DNA from: an uncultured Prevotella sp.
GTDB lineage: Bacteria; Bacteroidota; Bacteroidia; Bacteroidales; Bacteroidaceae
Length of the DNA: 42,808 nucleotides
Assembly (NCBI GenBank): GCA_900769275.1
Contig: CAAGGA010000129.1
Location: 1 to 42,808 of the forward strand
Direction of reading: 5' to 3'
The position numbers were made by a program, and so were the translations under genes. The notes under the pieces are model-generated. The model searched no databases. It was not told the origin of the DNA and saw nothing but the letters and a program-made list of their open reading frames with translations. Below, piece after piece: positions 25,090 through 33,627 of the stretch. The stretch's first letter is position 1. The number at the start of each line of letters is the position of its first letter.

Positions 25090-27012
25090 TCAATAGTTCT
25101 TGTCAGCCGTCTGGTTGTCAGAATATACGGGGTTCTGATGCAGCAGAGGATTGACATCCATCTCACTCTTTATGATTGGCATATAGAGATAAGGCTCTGA
25201 CGGCATCTTTGACACTACTGCAGCACCGCCTGAGCTCCTGCGCTGGAGATAGGTGTTGAAGCCCGCGTAGTTGGTCACATAGTTTCCGCCAAACTCATTG
25301 AGCATCTTGTAATAGTCGCCTCCCTCCACGTGACGATAGTTGTAACGCAGCAGGTCAAACCAGCGTTTTCCCTCGAAGCATAGTTCACGGGCACGTTCAT
25401 TCATGATACGTACCTCAAGTTCGTCAAGGCTGGAAGCAAGGGTATTGTAACCGGTTACCTGCCTTGAAACGTATGCTGCAACGTTAGACTGGTCGATATT
25501 ATCGAAGCCGTAAGCCATGGAATCGACAGAACATTCGGTCTCGTCAGTCAGCGCACGTGTATGCACAATCTGCAACTGACGGCATGCTGTCCTTGCAAGG
25601 GCACCGGCCTTGACGTTGGTAGCCTCAATATTTTGCGCGATGGCGAGGGAATCATTGAGCGAAGTGGCGGTGTTGAACCGTTCATATTCCGCAGCGGCAG
25701 CCTTGATTGCGAGGATAGCTTTCTGCGTCATTGCCTCTGCTTTCATGAGGATAACGTCGGAAGAACGATATAAAACCCAGTTCACAGCAAAGGAACTATA
25801 GTCTCTTTGCGTGGAATTTTCGCTTTCCAGTTTACCATCTCGTCCCTGCTCTGCAACCATCTTGCGGATGCGTATGCCCTCGTCATTATCTACATTGAAA
25901 TCGAAGACACTCTCGTAACCACGTACATCGTATGCGGCATCCGCCTCACAGAATACGGAACTTGACTGGTCCTTGACAGCTCTGGAGTATGCTGTCGTAG
26001 TATAGAAATAAGGTGGTGCAGATGCAGAACTCTTATACTTGTAGTAAGCATTACAGAGACTGGTGTTTGCAGAAGTATAGCGAAGCTCTAAGAGAGTCTC
26101 GTCATCAGAGCCCAGGAAAGCCCTGTAATAACGTGAATAGGAATTGAGTCCCCATCCATCATCCTCAATATTTGCGCCAAACTGCGGTCCTCCGCCAGAG
26201 ACAGAGGAACGTCTGCTGCGGATATAGTCGCAGCATTCGATACACTTGTCGTAGTCTGCCTCGCTGCCAAGGATGGAAGCACGCCAGAGGTAAGCGTCGG
26301 CAAGGATGGCATAGATGCCGTTTCGGGTAATCTTACCCATCCTCTGCCACTGCGTGGAGACGCTCTCGGTGTTGAGAGTATTGTTCTTCACTTCCTCCAG
26401 GTCGGAGATAATCTGGTCGAGAACGACACCCGGAGCCACCTGCGGAACGTTGAGTTCCTGAGAACTTTCCTTGAAAGGTTCGAGAACGAGCGGCACGTCA
26501 CGGAAAGCACGGATGAGATATAGGTAGCACAGGGCGCGCAGTGCCTTCATCTGAGCCACGTTGTTGTTGTGGTCACCCTCAAGATAACTCGGGTCTATGT
26601 CCATCACCTCTGCAGACTTGTCAATGACGAGGTTGCACGCATTGATGACCTTATATAAGTCGCCCCAGTTGGCGTATGCGTTGGTAGTCTGGATATTTGC
26701 GGAGTTAATCTGGTTGAGGGAACTGTTGCTGAGCGAAGTATTGACAACCAGCTCGTCGGAACGTGAAGACCATACGATAAGACGCATCTGCACGTTGGCA
26801 CTCGCCATTGCCGTATATGCGCCGTTGACCATATTGTCCACCTGCTCTTTCTTCTGCCACCAGTCTTCCTCCACCGTTCTGTCATCCGGCAGAATGATGG
26901 TATCCACGCAAGAGACAAAAGCGGCAGAAAGCAGAGAATAAAGTGCTAAGCAGGAGACAGACCTGCCTACCTTTATATATTTGGAAATATTTATATTCAT
27001 AATTCTTTTCAT
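25090..27012 (-). CDS. SusD-like outer-membrane glycan-binding lipoprotein (first pair)
   Basis: A 640-residue lipoprotein with lipobox Cys35 (AAFVSC); an alternative start at 27000 (MNINIS) would give a shorter signal. SusD/RagB signatures: 'KVINACNLVIDKSAEV', 'ALRALCYLYLIRAFRDVPLV' in the TPR-like part and 'RARELCFEGKRWFDLLRY' near the C-terminus, ending 'INPLL'-type residues (DVNPLLHQNPVY). It starts 30 nt after the SusC-like stop. Predicted to bind pectin-derived glycans with the SusC partner; the ligand is inferred from the locus. Confidence 0.92.
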   Translation of the reverse strand: MKRIMNINISKYIKVGRSVSCLALYSLLSAAFVSCVDTIILPDDRTVEEDWWQKKEQVDNMVNGAYTAMASANVQMRLIVWSSRSDELVVNTSLSNSSLNQINSANIQTTNAYANWGDLYKVINACNLVIDKSAEVMDIDPSYLEGDHNNNVAQMKALRALCYLYLIRAFRDVPLVLEPFKESSQELNVPQVAPGVVLDQIISDLEEVKNNTLNTESVSTQWQRMGKITRNGIYAILADAYLWRASILGSEADYDKCIECCDYIRSRRSSVSGGGPQFGANIEDDGWGLNSYSRYYRAFLGSDDETLLELRYTSANTSLCNAYYKYKSSASAPPYFYTTTAYSRAVKDQSSSVFCEADAAYDVRGYESVFDFNVDNDEGIRIRKMVAEQGRDGKLESENSTQRDYSSFAVNWVLYRSSDVILMKAEAMTQKAILAIKAAAAEYERFNTATSLNDSLAIAQNIEATNVKAGALARTACRQLQIVHTRALTDETECSVDSMAYGFDNIDQSNVAAYVSRQVTGYNTLASSLDELEVRIMNERARELCFEGKRWFDLLRYNYRHVEGGDYYKMLNEFGGNYVTNYAGFNTYLQRRSSGGAAVVSKMPSEPYLYMPIIKSEMDVNPLLHQNPVYSDNQTADKNY

Positions 27013-27042
27013 AATTCTTGTTACTTTATACCTTACTCTTTA

Positions 27043-30000
27043 TCAGAATCCAATCTGTACACTTGCAGTGAAAGACTTTGAACGCGGAGTCTGCGAATTG
27101 TCGGTTGCAACACCCCATCCTCCGATGGTGATTTCCGGATCCACACCTGAGTAATGAGTCCAGCAGAAGATGTTGTTCACAGAAGCATAGAACTGCAGGT
27201 TGGTGAGTCCGAACTTCTTGATTTTCTTCTTGTCGAAGCTATATGAAATCTGCAGGTTCTGGAAACGGAGGAACGAACCGTCCTCTACGTAACGGTCAGA
27301 GCCTTGATAGTTGTATGCGGAAGCGTCGTCATAGACGTAGATAGCACGCGGTATTGAAGTAACATCACCATCCTTGCGCCAGCGCCAGTTTACGGAAGAG
27401 CACTGGTTGTATGCGCTTGACATATTCTCAAGAGCCATACGTGCGGCATTGATAACCTTGTTTCCGTAACGGAACATGAACCTTGCACGGAGACTCCACT
27501 TGCCGTATGTCAGGTTGAAGTTGAAACCACCGCTGAGCTTAGGCAGCGAGTTGCCGAGATAAACGATGTCGAGAGCATTGATCTGACCGTCATGATTGAC
27601 ATCCTCGTAGATGGCATCACCGCCCTGGAACTCATACGTAGCCTCACCCTCGTTATAGTTATAGACCATACGCTGGGGCTGTCCGTTGGACTTCATGATG
27701 ACCTTTCCGTCAGCACCAACAACCACAGGCATCGTCTTGCCCTCGGCAATCATGTTGTTGATAGCGGCTTCGAACTCATCTGTCGTCCATCCTTTCTCTA
27801 TCTGTTCGTTGAGAAGCCAGTCGTATGTATATTGATATACGCCCTTATAGCGGAATCCGTAGATGGAGCCGAGAGGGTTACCTACCTGCACACGGTTCTG
27901 GAAAGAGCCGCGGTATGTGGCAGTCCACTCAGAGTTGATGTTGTCAAGCACGCGCTGGTCCATTTCCTTTATCTCGTTATAGTTCTGCGAGATGTTGAAT
28001 CCGAACGAAGCCGTGAACTTGTTAATCTTGAGGAACTTCTTGGCATTGACGTTTACTTCCCATCCATCATTGGTCATTCGTCCTACGTTCTGGTAGGTAA
28101 GTGTCGGATAACCTGTCGTAGTAGGTATGTTGACGTTCTTCTGCAGGAGGTCTTTCGTATCCTTATGATAATAGTCAAAGTCGATTTCGATGATGTCACC
28201 GAGGAATCCGAGGTTAAGACCGAGGTTGTATGACGTTGTCTTTTCCCAGCGGAGGTCGTCGAGTTTCAGTCCGTCCATCTGTCCGTATGAACCATAGGCG
28301 CCGGAACCTGTGCTGTATGTATTATAAAAGAGGTAGTCGGCATCTGGGGCTTTACCGTTGATACCCCATGAAGCACGGAGACCTACCATTGAGACAGTCT
28401 TGCGCAGAGGCTCAAAGAAAGGCTCGTCGAAGAGGTTATAACGTACTGATACGCCGGGGAAATACGCCCATTTCTGCTTAGGTCCGAACTTAGAGTCACC
28501 GTCGGCACGCAGAGAGAAGCCGAGATTGTAGCGTTCCTTGTATGAGAAGTGACTGTTATATGTGGCATTCTGGGAGTTAGCCCTGCTGTTGGAGTTAGCC
28601 AATGTCCTGATAGCAGCATCGACAGATGGTGACGTAATGCCGTTCGGCAGGGAGTATTCTCCTACGTCCTGGGAACTGTATCTCTGCGTGCTCATCTCGT
28701 AACGTGCGAGCATTGACATGGTGATGTCCTCGTTCTTGAAATACGGAGTGAAGACAAATTCCGCACGTGCACCGACCTTGAGTCGGTTTGACTCGGAGTT
28801 CTGAGCCACATTATAATATTTGGAGTTGTTCCACTGTACCGTCTGTACACCTGCTGAGCAGTATGAAGGAACGGAGCGTGCATAGATATCGAAATCCACA
28901 CGTCCGTTGAACGTGAGACGGCTCTTCTGCGCTTCAGTACCGAGAAGTTCGTACTTGATGTTGAAGTCTGGCGTGATACGGTATGTCTTGTCGTGTTTCC
29001 ATGAGAGTTCGGAATATGCGATAGGGTTTCCGAGTGAGCGAACGGAGCGCAGTTCGTATGAAGAGTAGTTGCCGGTGTATGGAGTATTTCCGTTGAGCGT
29101 ACCCTCCGGTGCCATGATATAGAAGTCATCGGTATCATTTCCGTTGGCATCCTGACGGTAAATACTCATGTTAGGCGCAATCTTCTGTGCTATACCGAGC
29201 AGACCCACGTAGTTCTGGAGGTTGTCGGTATATACGAGAGCGAAGTTTGTGGAGAACCTTATGCGGTCGGACACGTTGTAGTCGAGGACGAGACGTGTAG
29301 AGAGACGGTTGAGTTCCTGCTTGATGATGGAACCCGTCTGATGGTCATAGTTTCCTGATATGCGGAACGTAGCCTTCTTGCCACCACCTGAGATATTGAG
29401 GTTGTAGGAATGCAGCGCACCGAACTGTGTCACGGCCTTGACCCAATCCGTATTGTTATTCCAGTTCTCGTAGTCTGCCCACGACTTGTCGTAGTTGATT
29501 TCACGGATGTTGGAGGTAGCCGTGTTGGACTGGTTGGGGTTATAGTATTCCTCCTTGAGAAGCATGGAGTAGTCGTCACCGTTGAGAAGGTTGTAGCCTT
29601 TCGGCTGCCATGTGCCGGTAAACTTATATGAGAAGTTCACCTTTGGCTTTCCTCTCGAACCGCGCTTCGTGGTAATCTGTATGACACCGTTGGCACCTTT
29701 AGAGCCCCAGATGGCAGTAGCGGCAGCATCCTTGAGTACCGTGATGTTGGCGATGTCATCGACATTGACCGAGAGAAGTGAAGAGTAGTCCTCCTCGTTG
29801 GCGTTGGTGAAGTCGAAGCTCTCGTCAGGATTGTCGAAGATCTTGTCGTCAACGACGATGAGCGGCTCGGCATTACCGTTGATGGTGGTGACACCACGGA
29901 GACGCATTGTAGTACCTGCGCCGAGGTTACCGGAGTTGCTTACGATGTCGAGACCTGCTATCTCACCCTGCAGAGCCTCGTCAGCAGAGGTGAACGCCAT

Positions 30001-30423
30001 GCCTTCTACCTCAGAAAGGTCGAAGACCTGCTGAGAGGTGGTCATCTCTTTCTTGTTGATATTGAGACCTCCCGCATTAGTTCTGCGTCCCCTTACGGTC
30101 ACTTCGCTGAGGGTGGTCTTCTCATCTTCGAGCTTAACGTTGAATGTAGTCTTGTCACCTATGGCAAGAGTCTGTGTCTTGGAACCGACAAATGAGATGA
30201 CAAGTTTGTTCTTTGGGTTCTTTATCTCCATGGAGAAGTTACCCATCATATCCGTCTGCGTAGCGTTTACGATACGGTTATTGGCATCTCGCTCCGTCAC
30301 ATTCGCCATCATGACAGGCCCCAGGGCGTCTTCCACCGTACCGGAAATGACCTTACCCTGCGCCATGACCATCTGTGCTACGACACAGAGCAACATTGTC
30401 AATATTATTTTTGCCTTTGACAT
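27043..30423 (-). CDS. SusC-like TonB-dependent outer-membrane transporter (first pair)
   Basis: A 1126-residue protein. The signal peptide ends near residue 21 (MVMAQ). Residues 23-100 are the carboxypeptidase-regulatory-like domain ('KVISGTVEDALGPVMMANV'). The plug is about 130-255, with PLIVVDDKIF (187-196) and IWGSKGANGVIQI (238-250). The rest is the barrel, ending 'SKSFTASVQIGF'. The start is 5 nt after the preceding fasciclin gene stop. It imports oligosaccharides with TonB energy and pairs with the SusD-like protein 30 nt downstream. It is clearly diverged from the second SusC here, suggesting different ligands. Confidence 0.93.
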   Translation of the reverse strand: MSKAKIILTMLLCVVAQMVMAQGKVISGTVEDALGPVMMANVTERDANNRIVNATQTDMMGNFSMEIKNPKNKLVISFVGSKTQTLAIGDKTTFNVKLEDEKTTLSEVTVRGRRTNAGGLNINKKEMTTSQQVFDLSEVEGMAFTSADEALQGEIAGLDIVSNSGNLGAGTTMRLRGVTTINGNAEPLIVVDDKIFDNPDESFDFTNANEEDYSSLLSVNVDDIANITVLKDAAATAIWGSKGANGVIQITTKRGSRGKPKVNFSYKFTGTWQPKGYNLLNGDDYSMLLKEEYYNPNQSNTATSNIREINYDKSWADYENWNNNTDWVKAVTQFGALHSYNLNISGGGKKATFRISGNYDHQTGSIIKQELNRLSTRLVLDYNVSDRIRFSTNFALVYTDNLQNYVGLLGIAQKIAPNMSIYRQDANGNDTDDFYIMAPEGTLNGNTPYTGNYSSYELRSVRSLGNPIAYSELSWKHDKTYRITPDFNIKYELLGTEAQKSRLTFNGRVDFDIYARSVPSYCSAGVQTVQWNNSKYYNVAQNSESNRLKVGARAEFVFTPYFKNEDITMSMLARYEMSTQRYSSQDVGEYSLPNGITSPSVDAAIRTLANSNSRANSQNATYNSHFSYKERYNLGFSLRADGDSKFGPKQKWAYFPGVSVRYNLFDEPFFEPLRKTVSMVGLRASWGINGKAPDADYLFYNTYSTGSGAYGSYGQMDGLKLDDLRWEKTTSYNLGLNLGFLGDIIEIDFDYYHKDTKDLLQKNVNIPTTTGYPTLTYQNVGRMTNDGWEVNVNAKKFLKINKFTASFGFNISQNYNEIKEMDQRVLDNINSEWTATYRGSFQNRVQVGNPLGSIYGFRYKGVYQYTYDWLLNEQIEKGWTTDEFEAAINNMIAEGKTMPVVVGADGKVIMKSNGQPQRMVYNYNEGEATYEFQGGDAIYEDVNHDGQINALDIVYLGNSLPKLSGGFNFNLTYGKWSLRARFMFRYGNKVINAARMALENMSSAYNQCSSVNWRWRKDGDVTSIPRAIYVYDDASAYNYQGSDRYVEDGSFLRFQNLQISYSFDKKKIKKFGLTNLQFYASVNNIFCWTHYSGVDPEITIGGWGVATDNSQTPRSKSFTASVQIGF

Positions 30424-30428
30424 AGTAG

Positions 30429-33356
30429 TTAGTCTTTGAAGTTATTAGAGAGTTGTTTAGTAGCAGAATAGTTCTTGGCAGCTGCCTTTCTTGCCGCTGC
30501 GGTAGCCCATTTGTCATCATATCTTCCCGTTGTGGTATAGCATAGCGGTGTAGCAATCTCGTGAACCACGGCAGAGGAAGATACAGCGATGGAAGTGGCG
30601 TTGGTCTTCACATTATTATATTCATAGTCACGCGTCATCTTGTTGGCGAGCAGCGTCGTGCTGTTGGCGTTGACGGTGACGGTCTTGCCGGAAGCGTCGG
30701 TCACGTTGAGCACGCCGTTCTTACCCTCTGTGACGATATTCACAGGAATACCGAGGTCAGAAGAATAGAGTGACTGGCATGTAGCCTTGGCAACGTTCTT
30801 GTCAGCGAAGACGGAATTGTTCTGGAAGTGGTATCTTACGAAAGCTCGCAGGGCGTTGATCATGTTGAGCACCTGTGCCTTAGCCTCGACAACCTCGTCC
30901 TCGGGGTACTCGTCCTCAAGACCGTTGTACTTGTCATAGATGGCAAGAATCTCCTCTTCCGCAGGAAGTCCGAGGGCGTAAGCCTTGTCCATGGCGTCGT
31001 TGTCCGGAGCGAAGAACGTGTAGTTGTAGCCGTTGAAGAAGTTTACGTTGTTGTCCAGGGCCTTGTTTCCTTTGTTGGAGAAGACGTAATAGCGTTCCTG
31101 CGGCGGCGTACCGATAGCGGCTGTGGCTTCGATGCCTGCAAAGGTGAGCAGGTCCTGATTGTCGAAGATGGCGCAAAGGTCGAGGAAAGCGGAGAACTTC
31201 TCCTCGTTCTTGTGCAGAAGTCCATAGACACTGGTGAGCGTGGGCTGGATGAGTCCGTCGAGCTGGAAAGCCCAACCGTTCTTTTCTTTCCATCCTTTCA
31301 CGATATTCGTGGGAGCGACACCGTTGTCAATCTGTGCACCTCCGTAGATTTTTCCCGTATAGTTGCCATCGGTCTCCTTGAAGTCAACGATGCGTATTGC
31401 GCCTCCGTGCTTCGTAAGGAAGTACTCGTTATCCTCGGGTCCGTGGCCTGCTTCGAGGACAACGGTGTTGTAGTTGAGGAGGTCATAGACCTGTGAAGCG
31501 TAGTCGGAGGGGTTCTTGGCCTCGATGTTCACTACCTGATTATAGTATGACGGGTCTATTGTTATAGTACCGTCGGCATTGATTGTGATGTTGTGGAGGC
31601 GTACTCCGTAATAGTCCTGATAGCGTTCCGTGCCCGGTATCTTTTCCGAATGGGTATAGAATTCGAGTGCTCGGGGCTGGGAGCTTCCGAGTGTCACGGG
31701 GTCGATATAGCATTTTGTCATTGCCTCGTTGCTTGGTATGAAGAAGAGGTAGTTAGCCTTCATAGCCATGAGGTAGTAGTAGAGGTCGGCTCCGAAGATG
31801 GACTTGTTTGCTCCGGATGTTCTGTCGGATGCGAACTCGCCCATGATGGAAAGTTCGGGATATGTCACTGCCGGACCGAGAACTGACTGGTACATATCGG
31901 GCGCAATGACAGAAGAGAGTTTATATACGATGCCGTTGTTGGCGATGGCGACATCATATTTTCCGTCTTCCGTGACGGCGAGGTCAGAGAGTTTGAGTCC
32001 CATGAAGTCGCCGGAGCCTTCGTTTGTGATAGTGCCGAACTTGCTTGGCGTGGTGTTCACGAACGAAGTCTGCATGAGGTTGTTGACGAAACTGGTGAGG
32101 ATGCCGTTAGGGTCATTCCTGAACACAGCGTCAAGGTTGAGGGGAAGGTTTTCCGGAGTGTTGTTGTATTTCAGATCCGGGTCACCGTAAAGCTCAATAA
32201 AGTATGAGCCACCTCCGCCGTTACAGAAGTATTCCTCCATTGCCTTGTCAGTAGGAGCGAGGATAGCACCCATGTCGGCAAGCGCGAGGGCGGAGGAAGA
32301 AGAGGGATAGTACTGGTTCCAACCGAGGTCCCAGTTGAGCCTGTGGTTGGAAGCGACGGCGTTGCCTGACGGGTCGAGCACGTTGGGCTTGCCATCCTGT
32401 GAATGTGCTGATGCGAAATAGCGCACCTCGAAGATAGAGTCGATGACGGCAGCGCCATTCTGTCTTGCCCATGAGTTGTAGTCGTTGGTGGTCACGGCGT
32501 TATAGTAAGGAGCGCAGTGATAATCCACAATACGTGAGAAGAGCTTGGTATTGCTCTCCGAGCGCAGCACCTGACCGATGTTACCCGGGTTGAGTACGAC
32601 GTCGTTCACCTGATGCAGGTAACCGTTCTGGCAGGTCACGTCCTGATTGACGATTCTCGTCTGGAAGATATATGCGGTGTCGGAGTTCTGTATGCTGGTG
32701 CCTATCTTCTCTCCTCGTATTACGGAGAAGTCGCAGTCAGTTCCCGTCGTGGTGATCTTGTTGTTGAGCATCTGCTCACGCGTGAAGTGAACAATCATCG
32801 GCTTCGTAGCGTCATATACGACGTTGATGCCTCTGTCTCTGTAGGCATCCCAATAAGTATTACCCTGTGGCATGACCGCTCCACTGTACAATGTGGTGAT
32901 GGAGTCGATGACAGAGATATTGGAAGCGTGTTTCACGGCAACTCCCCGGCTGACGTTGTTGTCATCTGCCCTGACGTTTGAGAGCATTGAGGCGAGCATA
33001 GCATTGTCGAGCATGGAGCTGTAGAGCAGCTGTTTCTTCATTGATGGTGTCAGCTGTTCGTAGGATGTTACTCCGAAGGGGTTAGCGGATGCGAAAAAGC
33101 GTGCGAACGCCTCGTCGTTGGCAGGGAAGATAGTCTTGCTACCTGTGCGCGAGAGTACTTCTGCATAGCCGAGGTCATCGACCAGTCTGAGGTAGGTGTT
33201 GAACGTACCTGTCAGGTGTTCGGCAGATTTCAGCTCCTCATAGATGCTCGAACCAAGCCACTCAGGCTTTGTGTCTTCCGGCACCAATTCGTCTTTCTGA
33301 CAAGCGCAGAAGAATCCGAGGCACGCAAAAGATGCAAATAAAAAGAGTTTCTTCAT
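30429..33356 (-). CDS. Large fasciclin-domain lipoprotein (first gene of the SusCD operon)
   Basis: A 975-residue protein with a lipobox at Cys19 (GFFCAC). At least four FAS1-type strands can be read: 'KTIFPANDEAFARFF', 'GAILAPTDKAMEEYF', 'YLFFIPSNEAMTKCY' and 'YTFFAPDNDAMDKAY', each with a later 'G-x-[VL]-[HY]-x-[VI]' type strand such as NGYLHQVNDVVL. The frame is open from 33509, but those residues read through the promoter region; the ATG at 33356 begins a proper MKKLFLFAS signal. It precedes SusC by 5 nt, and is likely a surface-exposed adhesion or glycan-binding protein (inferred). Confidence 0.85.
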   Translation of the reverse strand: MKKLFLFASFACLGFFCACQKDELVPEDTKPEWLGSSIYEELKSAEHLTGTFNTYLRLVDDLGYAEVLSRTGSKTIFPANDEAFARFFASANPFGVTSYEQLTPSMKKQLLYSSMLDNAMLASMLSNVRADDNNVSRGVAVKHASNISVIDSITTLYSGAVMPQGNTYWDAYRDRGINVVYDATKPMIVHFTREQMLNNKITTTGTDCDFSVIRGEKIGTSIQNSDTAYIFQTRIVNQDVTCQNGYLHQVNDVVLNPGNIGQVLRSESNTKLFSRIVDYHCAPYYNAVTTNDYNSWARQNGAAVIDSIFEVRYFASAHSQDGKPNVLDPSGNAVASNHRLNWDLGWNQYYPSSSSALALADMGAILAPTDKAMEEYFCNGGGGSYFIELYGDPDLKYNNTPENLPLNLDAVFRNDPNGILTSFVNNLMQTSFVNTTPSKFGTITNEGSGDFMGLKLSDLAVTEDGKYDVAIANNGIVYKLSSVIAPDMYQSVLGPAVTYPELSIMGEFASDRTSGANKSIFGADLYYYLMAMKANYLFFIPSNEAMTKCYIDPVTLGSSQPRALEFYTHSEKIPGTERYQDYYGVRLHNITINADGTITIDPSYYNQVVNIEAKNPSDYASQVYDLLNYNTVVLEAGHGPEDNEYFLTKHGGAIRIVDFKETDGNYTGKIYGGAQIDNGVAPTNIVKGWKEKNGWAFQLDGLIQPTLTSVYGLLHKNEEKFSAFLDLCAIFDNQDLLTFAGIEATAAIGTPPQERYYVFSNKGNKALDNNVNFFNGYNYTFFAPDNDAMDKAYALGLPAEEEILAIYDKYNGLEDEYPEDEVVEAKAQVLNMINALRAFVRYHFQNNSVFADKNVAKATCQSLYSSDLGIPVNIVTEGKNGVLNVTDASGKTVTVNANSTTLLANKMTRDYEYNNVKTNATSIAVSSSAVVHEIATPLCYTTTGRYDDKWATAAARKAAAKNYSATKQLSNNFKD

Positions 33357-33506
33357 AATTAGGTTAAAATTAGTATTTATGATTTTTTGTGTTAGCAGCG
33401 TAAGTGTCTTGCAAGCAATCAGTTTTATTGCCGTCAGTAGAAATAGGACTCCACTTGCAATATATCTTTTTATTTCCGTTTCTGTCGTATGGAATATTTC
33501 AAGATG

Positions 33507-33538
33507 CAAAGTAACAAAAAAAAAATGAAATAGCCGAA
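33507..33538 (-). promoter_or_regulatory. Probable promoter of the fasciclin-SusCD operon
   Basis: On the minus strand TTCG (plus 33535-33538), a 20-nt spacer rich in T, then TTACTTTG (plus 33507-33514). It is one base off consensus in each box, so weaker than the other promoters here; this fits a gene set that needs an activator. It predicts a leader of roughly 140 nt. Confidence 0.45.
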
Positions 33539-33567
33539 TATTTCCCTAAAAAAAAACAAACATACGT

Positions 33568-33597
33568 AAAAATCCCCCACTCGCAGCGAGTGGAGGA
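33568..33597 (-). terminator. Intrinsic terminator of the 954-residue protein gene
   Basis: On the minus strand TCCTCCACTC-GCTGC-GAGTGGGGGA (plus 33573-33597) forms a 10-bp stem with one G-U pair, followed directly by a run of five T (plus 33568-33572). It lies about 30 nt after the stop at 33628. Confidence 0.85.
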
Positions 33598-33627
33598 TTA
33601 TAAAAGTCTTTTTCAGATAAGTTCAGC

